Below are positions 1 through 11,087 of a stretch of 64,000 nucleotides of DNA, piece after piece (the first letter of the stretch is position 1; each line of letters begins with the position of its first letter). The notes below the pieces were generated by a model. The model ran no database searches, was not told the DNA's origin, and saw nothing but the letters and a program-made list of their open reading frames with translations. The stretch is from NCBI RefSeq assembly GCF_051020765.1, contig NC_134933.1, positions 1,116,001 through 1,180,000 of the forward strand, in the 5' to 3' direction. The translations under genes and the position numbers were made by a program. Origin of the DNA: Lasioglossum baleicum. Lineage: Eukaryota > Arthropoda > Insecta > Hymenoptera > Halictidae.

Positions 1-317
1 AATTTTTCATCGCCCGGGATCCCACCGCAAAATGTTCCATTAAAATTCCATTAAACTGACATTAAAGCTTCAAATTTTCGCGTTTCGGCTTGTCAACGCT
101 CGGCGAAAATTGAATACACGCAAATATTTTATTTTAACGACCCGGGTATTTTCATTCTGGCGCGGGACGCTGCTCTTTTTGTCATCGCAAGCATCGTTTG
201 TGCACTGGATAGTTTTGTTAGGGAACGAAACTTTATATAAAAACATTACAAATACCGGACAAAAAGGAAAATATAAAAACAAAAATAATAATGAACTCGC
301 GCGATGCAAAAAGTCAG
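1..317. other. unassigned AT-rich sequence
   Basis: No convincing gene or repeat is seen here. Two short open frames overlap each other on opposite strands and have no recognisable domain. The segment ends where homology to the inverted copy at 13111-15047 begins, near the motif gtctttaaacac. Confidence 0.6.
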
Positions 318-619
318 TCTTTAAACACACTAATACTCAGTGGCAGATATGAATTTTTTAAAACTCAAGGAAACTTGTCCATCGATAAAAATTCATAATA
401 TTCCCACTTGACTTTTAACGCTAATCATTTTTTAGTCGATGATTTAATCGTAAAATCCAGTATGGAAATAGGAATTTACGCAAACTGTAATCTGTGAGTG
501 AATTTTAATCGAAAATTGTCTCACAAACTATATTCCTGGATTCTTAGCGACTATAAAATTAAAAATCCGAGGTTCGGGTGTAAATAATAATTACCATTGT
601 CTTCATTTGCATATACATA

Positions 620-2038
620 CACTCTGGGACAAAAAGATAGCACAAATAGCACTTTTACATTTGTTAGTTGTGCAGAAGTTACTGAAGAGCAAACATTCAA
701 TGCAAAACGTAATTGATAAAGTGGGTACTAGCTTCTCTTTCGTGCTTATTTCATAAAACAACATACTAAAGTGTTAAGAATGGGTCGTGGAAAAAACTAA
801 GTGTATGTGAAGTACATACGATATCGAAGTTAAAGGAAGAACATGATTGAATTACACAGATATCAAAAATTGTAAATAGATGCCGAAAAGTTATTATGAG
901 CTAGTTAAAAAATCCTGAAAATTACGGGAAAAAGAACAGTTCTGGTCGTCCACAAAGTTTAACTGCCCGTGAAAAATATGCAACATTGAGAACACCATCA
1001 AATTCGAGGATGACTGCGAGGCAAATCGCTGAAAATATTGGCGTAAACACTAACGGAAAGAATGTACGTTGTGTTTTACAAAAATGCAAGCAGTTAGCGC
1101 GAAGAGAATTGCAGAAAAAAACCTTGGTTAAAGAAGGAGCATAAAGCGTTCTGCTTACAATTTGCCAAAAAACCATATGAATATGAGGACAAAGTGGCGA
1201 AGAGTCATATTTACTGACGAAAAATGATTTAGGCAATTTGGATGGTCCAGACGACGTAGGCTATTACTATCATAATTTGAACGAAAAACAGCAATTTTTA
1301 AGCGATCACCAAATGGGAGGCAGCTGTGTGATAATTTTGGCCGATATTGGATATTGGAGTAAAACAGAAATCAAATTTATATAAGGACGAATGAATAGTG
1401 AACGGTATATTTAAATAATAAATGAACAATTAAACACTTATGCTGTAGGAATTGCTGCAAATGAACACATTTTACAACAAGATAATGTCGCAGTCCACGC
1501 GGCGAAAGCGGTCAAGAAATACTTTTCTTCGAAAATTATTCGTGCTTTGGAGTGGTCAGCAAGATCTCCAACCTCAACATTATTGAAAATTGTTGGGCAC
1601 ATCTTGCCAGAGCTGTGTACCAAACTGGCAGACAATTCCAAAATATTAACGATTTAAAGTAGAGCATTTTGGACGAATGGGAGAATATTAGTCAAAACAG
1701 TATTAAAAAATTGTATTAATATTGACCAAACCGAATGAGTAAAGTCGTTAGCTGTAAAGGAGGTCCTACAAAATATTTAGCATTGATTTTTATCGATTAA
1801 TTCTGTTTTATATCAAGGTTTTCGTTAAGTATGCTATCATTTTGTACCTTTATATTTCGTCAATAATTCTACTTCATTCAATAAAAATAGATAAGTTAAC
1901 GAAACTTCGTTTCATTTCATTCATACATGTTAAGAAAGACACACTAAAAATATGTGTATTAAAATAATTGAATTTCTAATGTTTAATAAACAGAAATTAC
2001 ATTAATTTCAAAGTGAGCTATCTTTTCGTCCCGGAGTG
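620..2038 (+). mobile_element. Tc1-like transposon, copy 1 (internally deleted at 5' end)
   Basis: The element runs from CACTCTGGGACAAAAAGATA to its inverted end, CTATCTTTTCGTCCCGGAGTG, and is flanked by TA on both sides, as expected for the Tc1/mariner superfamily. It is 1419 bp against about 1601 bp for copies 2 and 3. About 190 bp is missing between two near-identical motifs, gggacaaaaagatagcaca and gggacaaaatgatagcaca, which are separate in the longer copies. The transposase inside is decayed. Confidence 0.88.
780..1776 (+). pseudogene. decayed Tc1-family transposase
   Basis: The reading starts at an ATG giving MGRGK and ends at the typical Tc1 tail CKGGPTKY. Stops and frameshifts interrupt it throughout. 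Recognisable blocks on the plus strand are: the HTH-side segment with SGRPQSLTAREKYATLR; the first catalytic region, where DGPDDVGYYYHNL is read in one frame and VIFTDEK in another; the second catalytic region LQQDNVAVHAAKAVKKYF; and the third, NIIENCWAHLARAVYQTGRQ, which needs a frame change after SARSP. In the family the protein cuts and rejoins DNA at TA targets with a DDE triad. Here the frame is broken several times, so no active enzyme is expected. Open frames on the opposite strand are shadows. Confidence 0.82.
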
Positions 2039-2040
2039 TA

Positions 2041-2604
2041 CATCCAGTGATCTCAAAGTTAGTATTCGTAGTCGATGTAGAGATCTATTCTCGTGTTTCC
2101 CTGCTTCTTCCAGTTTTAGTGGATGAAAAGTTGGAGAAGTGTTCGCCCCTCGGATCGTTGGTTCCCGCAAATTGGCTACATACACCCCGAAGATCGCCTT
2201 ACGGATTCTTCAGCTTAGTTATTAGGTTCCTATACCACACGATCGTATAGGTATGACACGAAACAATTGGTGCAATCAAATTGAATTTCAAATGGTAGCA
2301 ATCTAGTTACCGGATTAAGACGAACGTCTGACTCTCTTTGACGCTGCTCAGCCGTTAGTATCGATCTTCGGGACGTCATAACTCAATTCGCGGTATTCCA
2401 TGTAGAACCGTCTCGCTGAATTGGACAATTCGTTCCTGGAATAGTGTGGTTGTTCTTTGAACGAGAAATATTGATTTACAGAACTGGATCCTATTTTATG
2501 GTAATACATATGTTTCTATAATTCGATCTTTCATTAATTTATCTTTCATTAAACGGAATTGTATTGACATTCATCAGGAATGTAGTGGAAGAAATACATT
2601 TTTT
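2041..2604. other. no gene seen
   Basis: Ordinary AT-rich sequence between the Tc1 3' end and a tandem repeat. A 67-aa open frame at 2047-2250 has no recognisable domain and looks incidental. Confidence 0.5.
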
Positions 2605-3036
2605 CCTCTTGTGTTTTAAAATGTTCTTATAGAATCAAATTTCTATTTTAAAATTAGCTTCGGTACACTATTTTACGATTTTTTCTCACGAAGTTGCAAC
2701 AGTTCAAAGATTCTTATACAAAATTTTACAATTCCATTGTAAATTATATGGAAGAAATTTTGTCGTCATGGTTTTTAAAATTTTCTTATAGAAGGAAACA
2801 TTCATTTCAAAATTAGTTTCGGTAAACTACTGTACGATTTTTTCTCACGAAATTGCAACAGTTTAAAGATTCTGTACAAAATTTTCAATTCCATTGTAAA
2901 TTATATAAAAGAAATTTTTTTGTCATGGTTTTTGAAATGGTCTTATGGAAGGAAACTTCCATTTTAAAATTAGCTTCGGTACACTACTGTATGATTTTTC
3001 CTAACGAAACTGCAACAGTTTAAAGATTCTTATAAG
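2605..3036. repeat. tandem repeat, about 158-bp unit (part 1)
   Basis: Three diverged units begin near 2613, 2772 and 2929, each opening with a variant of tttttaaaatgttcttatag. Each continues through aaaattagcttcggtacact, acgattttttctcacgaa and gcaacagtttaaagattct. The fourth unit is found only after an insertion, at about 3816. This is an AT-rich minisatellite-like repeat without coding potential. Confidence 0.8.
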
Positions 3037-3762
3037 GTGGAGTGGGGTAATTCTGTTCTAGTTTTTGCAAAGTTGGACTTTAAACTGATGTATTTTCAGT
3101 CTGGTATGTAAAAACTTAACGTTCTTGCTATCAAACTCTTGCCACAGTTATTACTGACGAATTAGTATTATGTAGGATACTAATTTTGCTTGAAAATTAT
3201 CATTTTGATAAGATATTGTACAAAGTGTCAACTAAGACGCACTTGCCCCGAAAAATGGGGCAAGTCCGTCTCTGAGAGTTAAAAATGCTTTGGAACCTTG
3301 TTTCAAGTGCTACGGTGTAAGAAAAGAATGATTAACAAGCCTGCTATGAAATGCTTCTTATTGCATTAAATTATATTGTTTAGTTTACAGTACGGACTTA
3401 CCCCACTGTGATAGTACAGACTTGCAAAGTAGTAGTAATATTTACGGGGCAAGATCATCTTAGTGTTTTTTTCAATAAATTTAAAAAAAAATACAATAAA
3501 AACGGTTTATACAATGTAAAGCTACATCAATATTTGTTGTACTTATCTAAAATAACAACACAGAATATATTAATAACTTGTAAAGTATTGCACGTTCAGG
3601 GTAACCTCAAAGTTGTACGTGTAAGCGAGGAAAACACCTTTATTTTTGGGCGACATCTATGTATAATAGTTCATACTAACTTATACTACATTAATAAATA
3701 CAAGCTAGAGAAATTTCATTCATATTATAATAAACATAACCAATTAACGCACTTGCCCCGTT
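3037..3762. mobile_element. about 725-bp unclassified insertion in the tandem repeat
   Basis: The tandem repeat breaks off after aaagattcttata and resumes at gaaaatttttcaatttcatt. The stretch between starts with aggtggagtggggtaattct and ends with gcacttgccccgtt, so both ends carry a G4-pyrimidine-AA core in inverted orientation. The same core recurs inside, for example in the perfect 9-bp stem hairpin acttgcccc/ggggcaagt at 3240-3265. A 118-aa open frame at 3408-3764 (+) is lysine-rich and AT-driven, and I do not recognise it. No target duplication could be read, so boundaries are approximate. Confidence 0.5.
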
Positions 3763-3930
3763 GAAAATTTTTCAATTTCATTGTGAATTGTATGAAAGAA
3801 ATTTTATCGTCATACTTTTTAAAATGTTCTTATAGAAGGAAACTTTCTTCTTAAAACTAGCTCGGGTGTACTATTTTACGATTTTTCCTTGCGAAGTTAA
3901 AATAGTTCAAAGATCGACGATGTTTCAAAA
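3763..3930. repeat. tandem repeat, about 158-bp unit (part 2, after insertion)
   Basis: This is the tail of the third unit plus a fourth, more diverged unit (start near 3816, cttatagaaggaaactttct, then gatttttccttgcgaag). It continues the array at 2605-3036 and so marks the intervening stretch as inserted. Confidence 0.75.
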
Positions 3931-4784
3931 GCGACCCCTTATTTGGTGGAATAGCATATGCAACTGTTGTAACAATTAAAAGTAGCAAAAGCAGTGCAGC
4001 GTCTCGCGAAAAAGTTCGCGAAGAATGTCAAACGGGGTTGAATTCATCATGGAACGGTATGACTGGCTCGCTGCAGAAAAAGTCAGCGTAACACGGTTTA
4101 AAATTTGTATACCGGTCGACGGAAGTGACGGACAGGGATCGTAGTCAAATGAAAGCTATCCAACGAGCCGAAGGAATATCTGGGAATAGTTTCGTAATTC
4201 CGTCATAAAAGTTGAGCTTTCTCTGGGAATTAAAACTTTCAGTACAGGGTGACTCGAAAACGTTCGAAACGTCTAACCATCCCAACGATGAACACGACGA
4301 GCGAAAACTAACACAAAGTATAAATATTATATACATTTTTCAGTATTTTCATTTCTGAGCAAATAAATAATATATTTGTGTTTTGTACTTACGGTTAATG
4401 CTAGTCTTCATCGCCGAATGAGAAACTCTACAAATATTTTCACTAGCAGATGCTCACAATGAGAAATACTAACGAATAGTGAGGTGTCGAATGATGATGA
4501 AGAAACGCGACGTTAGTTTGGAGTTGCGGATGGGGGCTTATTTTATTGTAGAGTAATAAACAATGGTAAAAGCAGCTGTGATTCTTCTTACCTGGTAGCT
4601 ATCTCTCATTCACCATAGCGGACAATTTTTTCCGAGCATTTAAGGTGAAATGACCTAAACCTGGACAGCATTTTTTGCTACCTGTAATATTATCTGTTTA
4701 GACAAACAAAGAAATGTTTTAAGAGTTTTAACATAAAATTCAGATTTTGTAAAGTAATCTAAAATCCCAAAATCATTGTTTAGA
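3931..4784. other. no gene seen
   Basis: Single-copy-looking sequence as far as this window shows. The short minus-strand open frame at 4145-4336 has no recognisable feature. Confidence 0.5.
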
Positions 4785-5031
4785 TTAACACATTACCGAC
4801 CGGTGATTATTGCATAATTTTGAAAAATGTATGGTACATGGCTAAACACTTTTTAATGGAACCTTCAATAGCAACAGCAATTTTCATTGTGAACTAACAA
4901 GTCACCCTAAATAACGTCATCTAATAGATTCATTTAAGATTGCAATATAAAAGAAAATTTCTATGCTTTCTTTTGGCACAGCACAATTATTGAAAATCCT
5001 ATGAATAAGCTTCCGGTAGGTAAAGTGTTAA
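4785..5031. mobile_element. TTAA-flanked miniature element (piggyBac-like), copy A
   Basis: TTAA at both ends encloses inverted termini CACATTACCGACCGG and CCGGTAGGTAAAGTG. The 4-bp TTAA target is the hallmark of the piggyBac superfamily. The 247-bp element has no coding capacity. Related copies lie at 11088 (same orientation) and 56895-57140. Confidence 0.8.
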
Positions 5032-5315
5032 TATTTGCCGTTTAAATCAAAAGTGCCAATAACTGCTACAGTGCCAGCAATAGCACAGTTCACCCTATTT
5101 GAATTAATTAATGAAATCTCGAGACTGATAGGAGGAACAACGGCAGCATTTAAGAAAGACTGGAAACGAGAGTGAGGTTAAGGTCACCGGTAGTCCGCAG
5201 CTATTAAAGTGTTCATTTCATTTAAGATTGCAATGTAAAAGAAAATTTCTATGCTTTCTTTTGGTACAGCACAATGATCGAAAATCCTATTAATAGTGTT
5301 AATATTTTAATTGTA
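5032..5315. repeat. extension shared with the copy at 11303-11626, then a partial second TTAA element
   Basis: From atatttgccgtttaaatc to gcagctattaaagtgtt the sequence matches the right flank of the copy-B element, so the true unit is larger than the 247-bp core. Then 5216-5315 repeats the interior of the core (ttcatttaagattgcaat to aaaatcctattaata) and ends at GTGTTAA without the ccggtaggtaaa part. Confidence 0.7.
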
Positions 5316-5477
5316 TTAACAAATAATTCTAACCTATAGTTGGACATAGAGAGAGTAAATCCCATCTAAGCTAGTCAGAAGTAAAGCCTATACCGGGACA
5401 AATTGAATTTATAATTATATCGATAACATCGAACTCTATTAAATCTTTAATGACTTACATATCAAAATATTCTTATA

Positions 5478-5711
5478 TTAAATTCTATACTGTTCAATTT
5501 TCATTTTTTGTTGTAAAACAAGCATTTCATGAGACAATACTTCTTCTTTCTCCATATTTTCTAATTGAGTGCATAATTTTGCTGTCTCTTCTTTAATTTC
5601 ATCTTTATCTTCATTAGTTGCTTTAGACCTTATTTTTTTAGATTTATCATTGATTTTTCCCTTAATATCTTTAATTTGTTGTAAATTGTCTTTCCTCTTC
5701 CTTTTTAAAAG
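5478..5711 (-). CDS. lysine-rich coiled-coil exon or fragment, unrecognised
   Basis: On the minus strand a 77-codon frame runs from LLKRKRKDNLQQIKDIKGKI to QQKMKIEQYRI and a TAA stop. It lacks an ATG at its upstream edge, but a good splice acceptor (cttctattag) sits immediately before it, so it could be a terminal exon. The composition is very rich in K and E with heptad-like leucine spacing (TAKLCTQLENMEKEEVLSHE), suggesting a coiled coil. I do not recognise the family. Such tails are common downstream of Myb/SANT-type domains in insect and transposon proteins, but no such domain is visible nearby. It may be a stranded exon of an old element. Confidence 0.35.
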   Translation of the reverse strand, partial: LLKRKRKDNLQQIKDIKGKINDKSKKIRSKATNEDKDEIKEETAKLCTQLENMEKEEVLSHEMLVLQQKMKIEQYRI

Positions 5712-5814
5712 CTAATAGAAGACTAATTATACGTACAGTTAGTTAAATACTTTGCCACTTAAGTGTAAAAACGAGTTGATTTTATCGCAAATACGTGCCC
5801 GGTTAAATTACATA

Positions 5815-6499
5815 CAGTGGCTCACGAAAGTATTCGAACGTCCTTTAAAACAGAATAACTTTTTTATAATTGTAACAAACGACCTGATTTTGTATAATCA
5901 ATTAGAAGCACTGGTTTATAAAATGATGTGCAAAAAAGATTTTCCAAAAAATTATAATTTACAAAATTACATGTAAAAATAAAAAAGGCATTTTTTAAAC
6001 TTTCTTATTAGGGCCCGTAATGAAAATTTAAAATACATGTTTTGTAGATCTATGTTAGTTATACACATGCAGAAAATTTCATCGAAATCGGTTGACGCAG
6101 GAAAAAACGACACGCATCGAAAGATGTACGATTTTGTGGATTTTAAGCAGAAACTGATCAAAAATCGTGTAAAACTACGATTTTCAACATTTTTAATCGC
6201 TTGTAGCTCGTTTGTGTGATAATCGATTTTGACGAAATTTTCAGCATGTGTATAACTAACATAGATCTACAAAACATATATTTTAAATTTTCTTTGAGGG
6301 CCCTAATAAAAAAAGTTTAAAAAATGACCTTTTTATTTTTGCATGTAACTTTGTAAATTATAATTTTTTTGAAAATCTTTTTGGATATCATTTCATAAAC
6401 CAGTGCTTCTAATTGATTATAAAAAATCAGGTCGTTTGTTACAATTATAAAAAAGTTATTCTGTTTTAAAGGGCGTTCGAATACTTTCGTGAGCCACTG
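5815..6499. mobile_element. TA-flanked foldback element, CAGTGGCTCACGAAAG family, copy 1
   Basis: The ends are CAGTGGCTCACGAAAGTATT and its inverted copy, flanked by TA, giving a Tc1/mariner-type signature. The arms pair for about 240 bp (5815-6058 with 6240-6499) around a 180-bp core with an internal cgaaatcggttgacgcag motif. There is no transposase. Copy 2 spans 15863-18043, and a diverged relative spans 54454-57909. Confidence 0.88.
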
Positions 6500-6631
6500 T
6501 ATGTGTATAAGCACATCGAGTATAAGCTTATAGTTGCACAGTTACTGCCATCGTATCCCAGTATGGAGTATGGTGTACTTACATTTCAAAACCGTTCTAA
6601 GCTTGAACATGTAATATTTGAATTAATGATT

Positions 6632-6938
6632 TAAATATCTCCGTTACTTTTCGTTGTACAAAAAAACTTCTTAGGACAAAGTTACACTGTTTGAACGGCC
6701 ACATCTAACGGTGTAAGGGAAAAAATTTTCGAGGTCATTTTTTATGAGATTTCAAGGTCATCCATATTTTTTTAAATGGAATGAGGTTGAAATCTCATAA
6801 AAAATGACCTCGAAAATTTTTTCCCTTACACCGTTAGATGTGGCCGTTCAAACAGTGTAACTTTGTCCTAAGAAGTTTTTTTGTACAACGAAAAGTAACG
6901 GAGATATTTAGGTGTTCTGTTTCTTCGGACTCACCCTG
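6632..6938. mobile_element. palindromic miniature element ending CACCCTG
   Basis: Near-perfect arms (6632-6760 and 6785-6910) begin taaatatctccgttactttt. The right arm continues through ggtgttctgtttcttcgg to CACCCTG. The left terminus is missing, so this copy is truncated. A half copy with the same right end followed by TA lies at 63163-63322. Confidence 0.8.
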
Positions 6939-7106
6939 TGTGTGTATTTTTCTAATAAAAGTTCAAACTATAAATGCACATGATTCACACGAAAAGAGAC
7001 TACTTTGTATACTGTTTTTAGATAAACTTTGAATTTATTTTTAAATTTCAATTGATGTCTTAAACAAATAATATTCACATCTACTTGTAGCCAAGGCCTC
7101 AGAATA

Positions 7107-7984
7107 CAGGGTGTCCCACGCAACTGGAACAGGCTATACCTCCTAAACGGTCGGGAATAGAGGAAAATGTTATAAGAAAAAGTTGAATCGCATCAGGCGG
7201 TGCATACTACGCAACTAATTTTATGCACTTTTGTGTATCGGTGCATCAGAAAAATGCAATTACACTTTTTTTAGAAATGGAAACCTACATTTTTGACTGC
7301 ACCAATCGATGCAGTTTGTTGTGCTCTACATAAAAGTACTACCATACTTATGCCCTAAACTTATTCGTTAGGAAGTTATCGAAGCTAAAATTTCTCTGGT
7401 TTATAATGGAACATAACGTAAATAGGTACTCCGGAACACTTGCCGAGACCGAAATAATTCAGTGAACTTTTAGCTTCGATAACTTCCTAACGAATAAGTT
7501 TAGGGCATAAGTATGTTAGTACTTTTATGTAGAGCACAACAAACTGCATCGATTGGTGCAGTCAAAAATGTAGGTTTCCATTTTTTAAAAAAGTGCAGTT
7601 GCATTTTTCTGATGCACCGATGCACAAAAGTGCATAAAATTAGTTGCGTAGTATGCATCGTCTGATGCCATTCAACTTTTTGTTATAACACTTTCCTCTA
7701 TTCCCGACCGTTTAGGGGGTACAGCCTGTTCCAGTTGCGTGGGACACCCGGGTCCCATGGAAATCATCGACACAGATTTCTCCGACACGGTTTTCACCGG
7801 CATTTCATTAATTTTTTATTTATTAATTAATTAATTCAAGAACACTCTGTTTCATATTTCGTTTTTCCACTGATTTTCATTCAATCCACATTAATTAATT
7901 AATAAAAAATTATTGAAATGTCGGTGAAAACCGTGTCGGAGAAATCTGTGTCGGTGATTTCCATGGGACCCGGGGGACACCCTC
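7107..7984. mobile_element. foldback element CAGGGTGTCCCACG, about 650 bp without its insert
   Basis: TA-flanked termini CAGGGTGTCCCACGCAACTG and the inverted copy near 7730 pair over more than 300 bp per arm. The loop lies around 7400-7470. The right terminus is split by the nested element at 7749-7973 and resumes as gggacaccctcTA, with the last base mutated. No coding sequence. Confidence 0.85.
7749..7973. mobile_element. 225-bp hAT-type miniature element with 8-bp duplication
   Basis: Termini CGGGTCCCATGGAAATCA and its inverse enclose arms of about 70 bp. The host right end GGGACACC appears on both sides (7741-7748 and 7974-7981), an 8-bp target duplication as made by hAT-type transposases. 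Because the termini start CC/GG the duplication could also be read as 7 bp. Confidence 0.8.
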
Positions 7985-7986
7985 TA

Positions 7987-9275
7987 TATAAAATAATGAT
8001 TTAATCTCTTAATTATTAGTTTTACTATAAAAATTCCATTGTTCAGATTTAGGCATCACTTTTGGCTTGTCCACACTTAGGGCATTTCACCTTACCATTT
8101 TTTTTTGGTTTTGTTCAGGTAGCGGGCTCGTTTTGACCACAGTGAGCCGCCGCGCCGCGGTTTTGGCACGCCTTCCCCCTGTATGTTGAGCGCGTTCTAA
8201 CGCGAATGGTCGCTCAATGACAACGAACCGGGGCAACGAACGTTCGTCTGTTCCCCGTGAATAAATAAAATGAAGCCTGTTGGCTCTAGATAACGAGCAG
8301 CGACGTGCAAGCATTACGTCCGCGCCGCGCCGCGTCGCGCCGGTCCCAATGGTTACTCGATACGCGCGACCGCAAAAGCGTCTGACGATTCATAATGTCA
8401 GACTTCGCGACTCGGTGTTTCTCACATTCGATGATCTCACGCGTTGATAATTATAATTAACCGGCTGGAAAAAGGACTCGTCATTGAAAGCCTCAGGACG
8501 ATGAGACACTTGACTTCTGGCGAAACCACCGAACGCGATCTTGTCACTTCGAGATTTTCACCGTTTTTCGAGAAATATCTTATTTCTTACATTTTACTGT
8601 TGTTTTAGATATATTTAGTGTAACCGAAATTTAGGGACTGTTTTATTTATGAGGAAGTCTTATATTAACAATTAACATTTTAAGGTTTTTCTTGGTTGAA
8701 CAAATAATGGAGTGCTTATGAAGTAAATTGGTATAGCCAAAACATTTAGGTGGGGGTATTCCGTATAATAAGAACTTCTAAAGATGTTATCACAGTTTCA
8801 TTAATATACGAACATACGCAACATTCATTACAATTGTACATCAATTAAAACATGAACCTACTGAGGATTTTCCAAAAAGCAAAGAGACGTATTTATCTTC
8901 TGTAGCACTATGAGGAACAATCTTGGAGATTTATACATTCTTGTGAATAAAATTGACTCGATCATGATTTTAGGGGAATTTTTCTTAATACTTTTTTTGA
9001 AAGAATCGAAGCATCAGATTTTAAAATTCATTTTTTACGAACCGCGCCTACTTTCTGTGAACAGAGCGCTGTTATATAGGGTAAACTGTACAATGATTGG
9101 CACCCTAAGCCAAAATCGTAGTAAAAATCTTTTTACCTTTTTTTGAAATGTTTAAGCGAGCTTAACTTGCTATTATTATAAGATAATAGAGATTTTTCAG
9201 CGAAGTCAAACAGTTTTACCAGTCATAAATCTTTTATTATAAAATATATTCAGTGAATAACAATCGTAAGACAAA
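7987..9275. other. no gene seen; G+C-rich island at about 8100-8400
   Basis: The island is CpG-rich (gccgccgcgccgcgg, gcgccgcgccgcgtcgcgcc) in an otherwise AT-rich region. It could be a promoter-like or unmethylated segment, or an old element core. Open frames at 8087-8314 (-) and 8910-9146 (+) show no domain. Confidence 0.4.
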
Positions 9276-9277
9276 TA

Positions 9278-10779
9278 CACTCCTCAAAAGAATTGAGGGA
9301 TCACTTGTGTGAACCCGAAAAATTGCTCCCACTTTACGTGATCATAACTCCGTCAAAAATTGCTGTATCGATATCGTTAAACAATAGTTTGAAAGCCTGA
9401 AACCTCTAGTTTCAGAAGCTCTGTTCCAAATTGTTGCTATATTGGTTTTTTAAGAAGTTATAGCGAGAAGAGAAGACAACATTAACGGTTAACAAAAATT
9501 TTGTGCAACGTTGGAACATCACAGGGAGAGCAACAAATTTTTTTGATAAATCGCGTTAATATCATTTGGAAGGGCTATCTTTCCTGTGTAAAATGTGTGG
9601 TTGTTGCTTATTGTGCGATTTTTTTATTCGAGTTACTCAACATTGAAGTAAATATGGGTTTCTTAACTTTAACTGACACCAGAAAGCGAAAATATTATCG
9701 TAGAATCTTGTACAAAAAAGTAATAAAAAGAGCGTTTCTTTCTCTTCAAGGCACTTCTTTTGTTTTTTCAATTTCATTAAGATTTCGATATGCCAGGTGA
9801 ATCTGAAAATATGCTTAAATATATTGCACAATTTCCATTTTTCCTTTAACTCGCTATATCTCGGCGAGACATGATCGTAATACCATGATCCGAACGTCAG
9901 ATTGAAGCAGAGATTCTGCCGATTCGATTGAGTATACCCTATGAACTCGCTGCGATAATTTTTCACCTATGGCAGCTGTGTTTGAAGTTAGTGCTTCACA
10001 GAAATTATAGCGCCACGTACACCGGCTGCCTGACATCTCCGAATACACAGTGGAAAATTTGGACCAAACTCGATACAAAATCAAAGAACTTTCGATAGAA
10101 ATGAGGTAGAGCGATGAAATTTTTTCAAAATTAAAGCTGAAACTTTGTTGAATATGGAAAAAATAGGGAGATTGTGGTACGAACGTTTTTTAACCTTGAA
10201 AGAATTCGTTAAACATGTAGAATTTCAAGAAAATGTGGTTTCTCCAGTACCACGCGCAGAAAAAAATTTTTATTTTAACATGCTATATATCATTTCCCGT
10301 AGATTTTTTCAGGCTGATTACAAATCTGGTCTCAAAATTTGTCTACGACCTCAGGATCTTGCAAGAAATCGATTTTGAAAAATCCTGAGGTCGTAGACAA
10401 ATTTTGAGACCAGATATGAAATATTTGAAATATTTACTTCAATGTTGAATAACTCGAATAAAAAAAATCGCACAATAAGCAACAACCACATATTTTACAC
10501 AGGAAAGATAGCCCTTCCAAATGATATTAACGCGATTTATCAAAAAAATTTGTTTCTTCCCTTATGATGTTCCAAAGTTGCTCAAAATTTTTGTTAACCG
10601 TCAATATTGTCTTAATCTCGCAACAATTTGAAACAGAGCATCTCAAACTAGAGGTTTCAGGCTTTCAAACCATTGTTTAACGATATCGATACGGCAATTT
10701 TTGACGGAGTTATGGTCACATAAAGTGGGAGCAATTTTTCGGGTTCGCAGAAGTGATCCCTTAATTCTTTTGAGGAGTG
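9278..10779. mobile_element. TA-flanked foldback element CACTCCTCAAAAGAATT, copy 1
   Basis: Termini CACTCCTCAAAAGAATTGAG and the inverse are bordered by TA (9276-9277, 10780-10781). The right arm (about 10435-10779) pairs with the left from 9278 to about 9650, so the left arm has roughly 700 bp without partner. A small inner palindrome, ctacgacctcaggat, sits at 10345-10405. Copy 2 at 59279-60951 keeps longer arms, showing that copy 1 lost part of its right arm. Open frames inside are incidental. Confidence 0.88.
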
Positions 10780-10781
10780 TA

Positions 10782-11087
10782 GTACAGTCATTGGCACAGT
10801 GAGAAGTAAACGTTAAACAGGCTATTTGTTTTATAATTAAACATATACGCACTTATTACATCTGTAGTACAGTCCGAAATTAAGTTACAAAGCGATAAAG
10901 TATACATGCTCCTATCGAAAATTTTAATAAAACACTATGTACACTGCACTGTGGTCATCCGTCGGTCTTACTGGATGTACCACCGTTGCTATCATTCATA
11001 TGTGGAACTCTGTTATGAAAACTTACAACGTTGCTTTGAAACATAAATAAGAAGCAATATAACATGATTTTCTATACCGGGGAATTC
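10782..11087. other. no gene seen
   Basis: AT-rich spacer between two elements. Nothing recognised. Confidence 0.5.

Larger units (their letters stand above)
318..2040 (+). repeat. arm 1 of a large inverted duplication (Tc1 element plus 300-bp flank)
   Basis: The stretch 318-619 and the Tc1 element that follows recur as the reverse complement at 13111-15047. Homology starts near gtctttaaacac, shows a small gap next to ggcagatatg, then runs through the flank and the whole transposon. It stops exactly at the outer TA of the Tc1 3' end. The sequence beyond that TA (catccagtga) is not matched next to the other copy. Two independent insertions at one identical site are unlikely, so this is read as a duplication of transposon plus flank in inverted orientation. 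Confidence 0.85.

Noticed and set aside
922..1236. 104-aa minus-strand frame, repeated at 13915, 30147 and 55513
   Set aside because: It recurs only because it is antisense to the decayed Tc1 transposase, and its translation has no domain. The conserved protein blocks are on the other strand.
1438..1641. 67-aa frame repeated at 13510 and 30663
   Set aside because: Antisense shadow of the second and third catalytic regions of the Tc1 transposase.
3408..3764. 118-aa frame in the unclassified insertion
   Set aside because: AT-driven composition, no recognisable motif, and it runs across the insertion border. Not listed as a gene.
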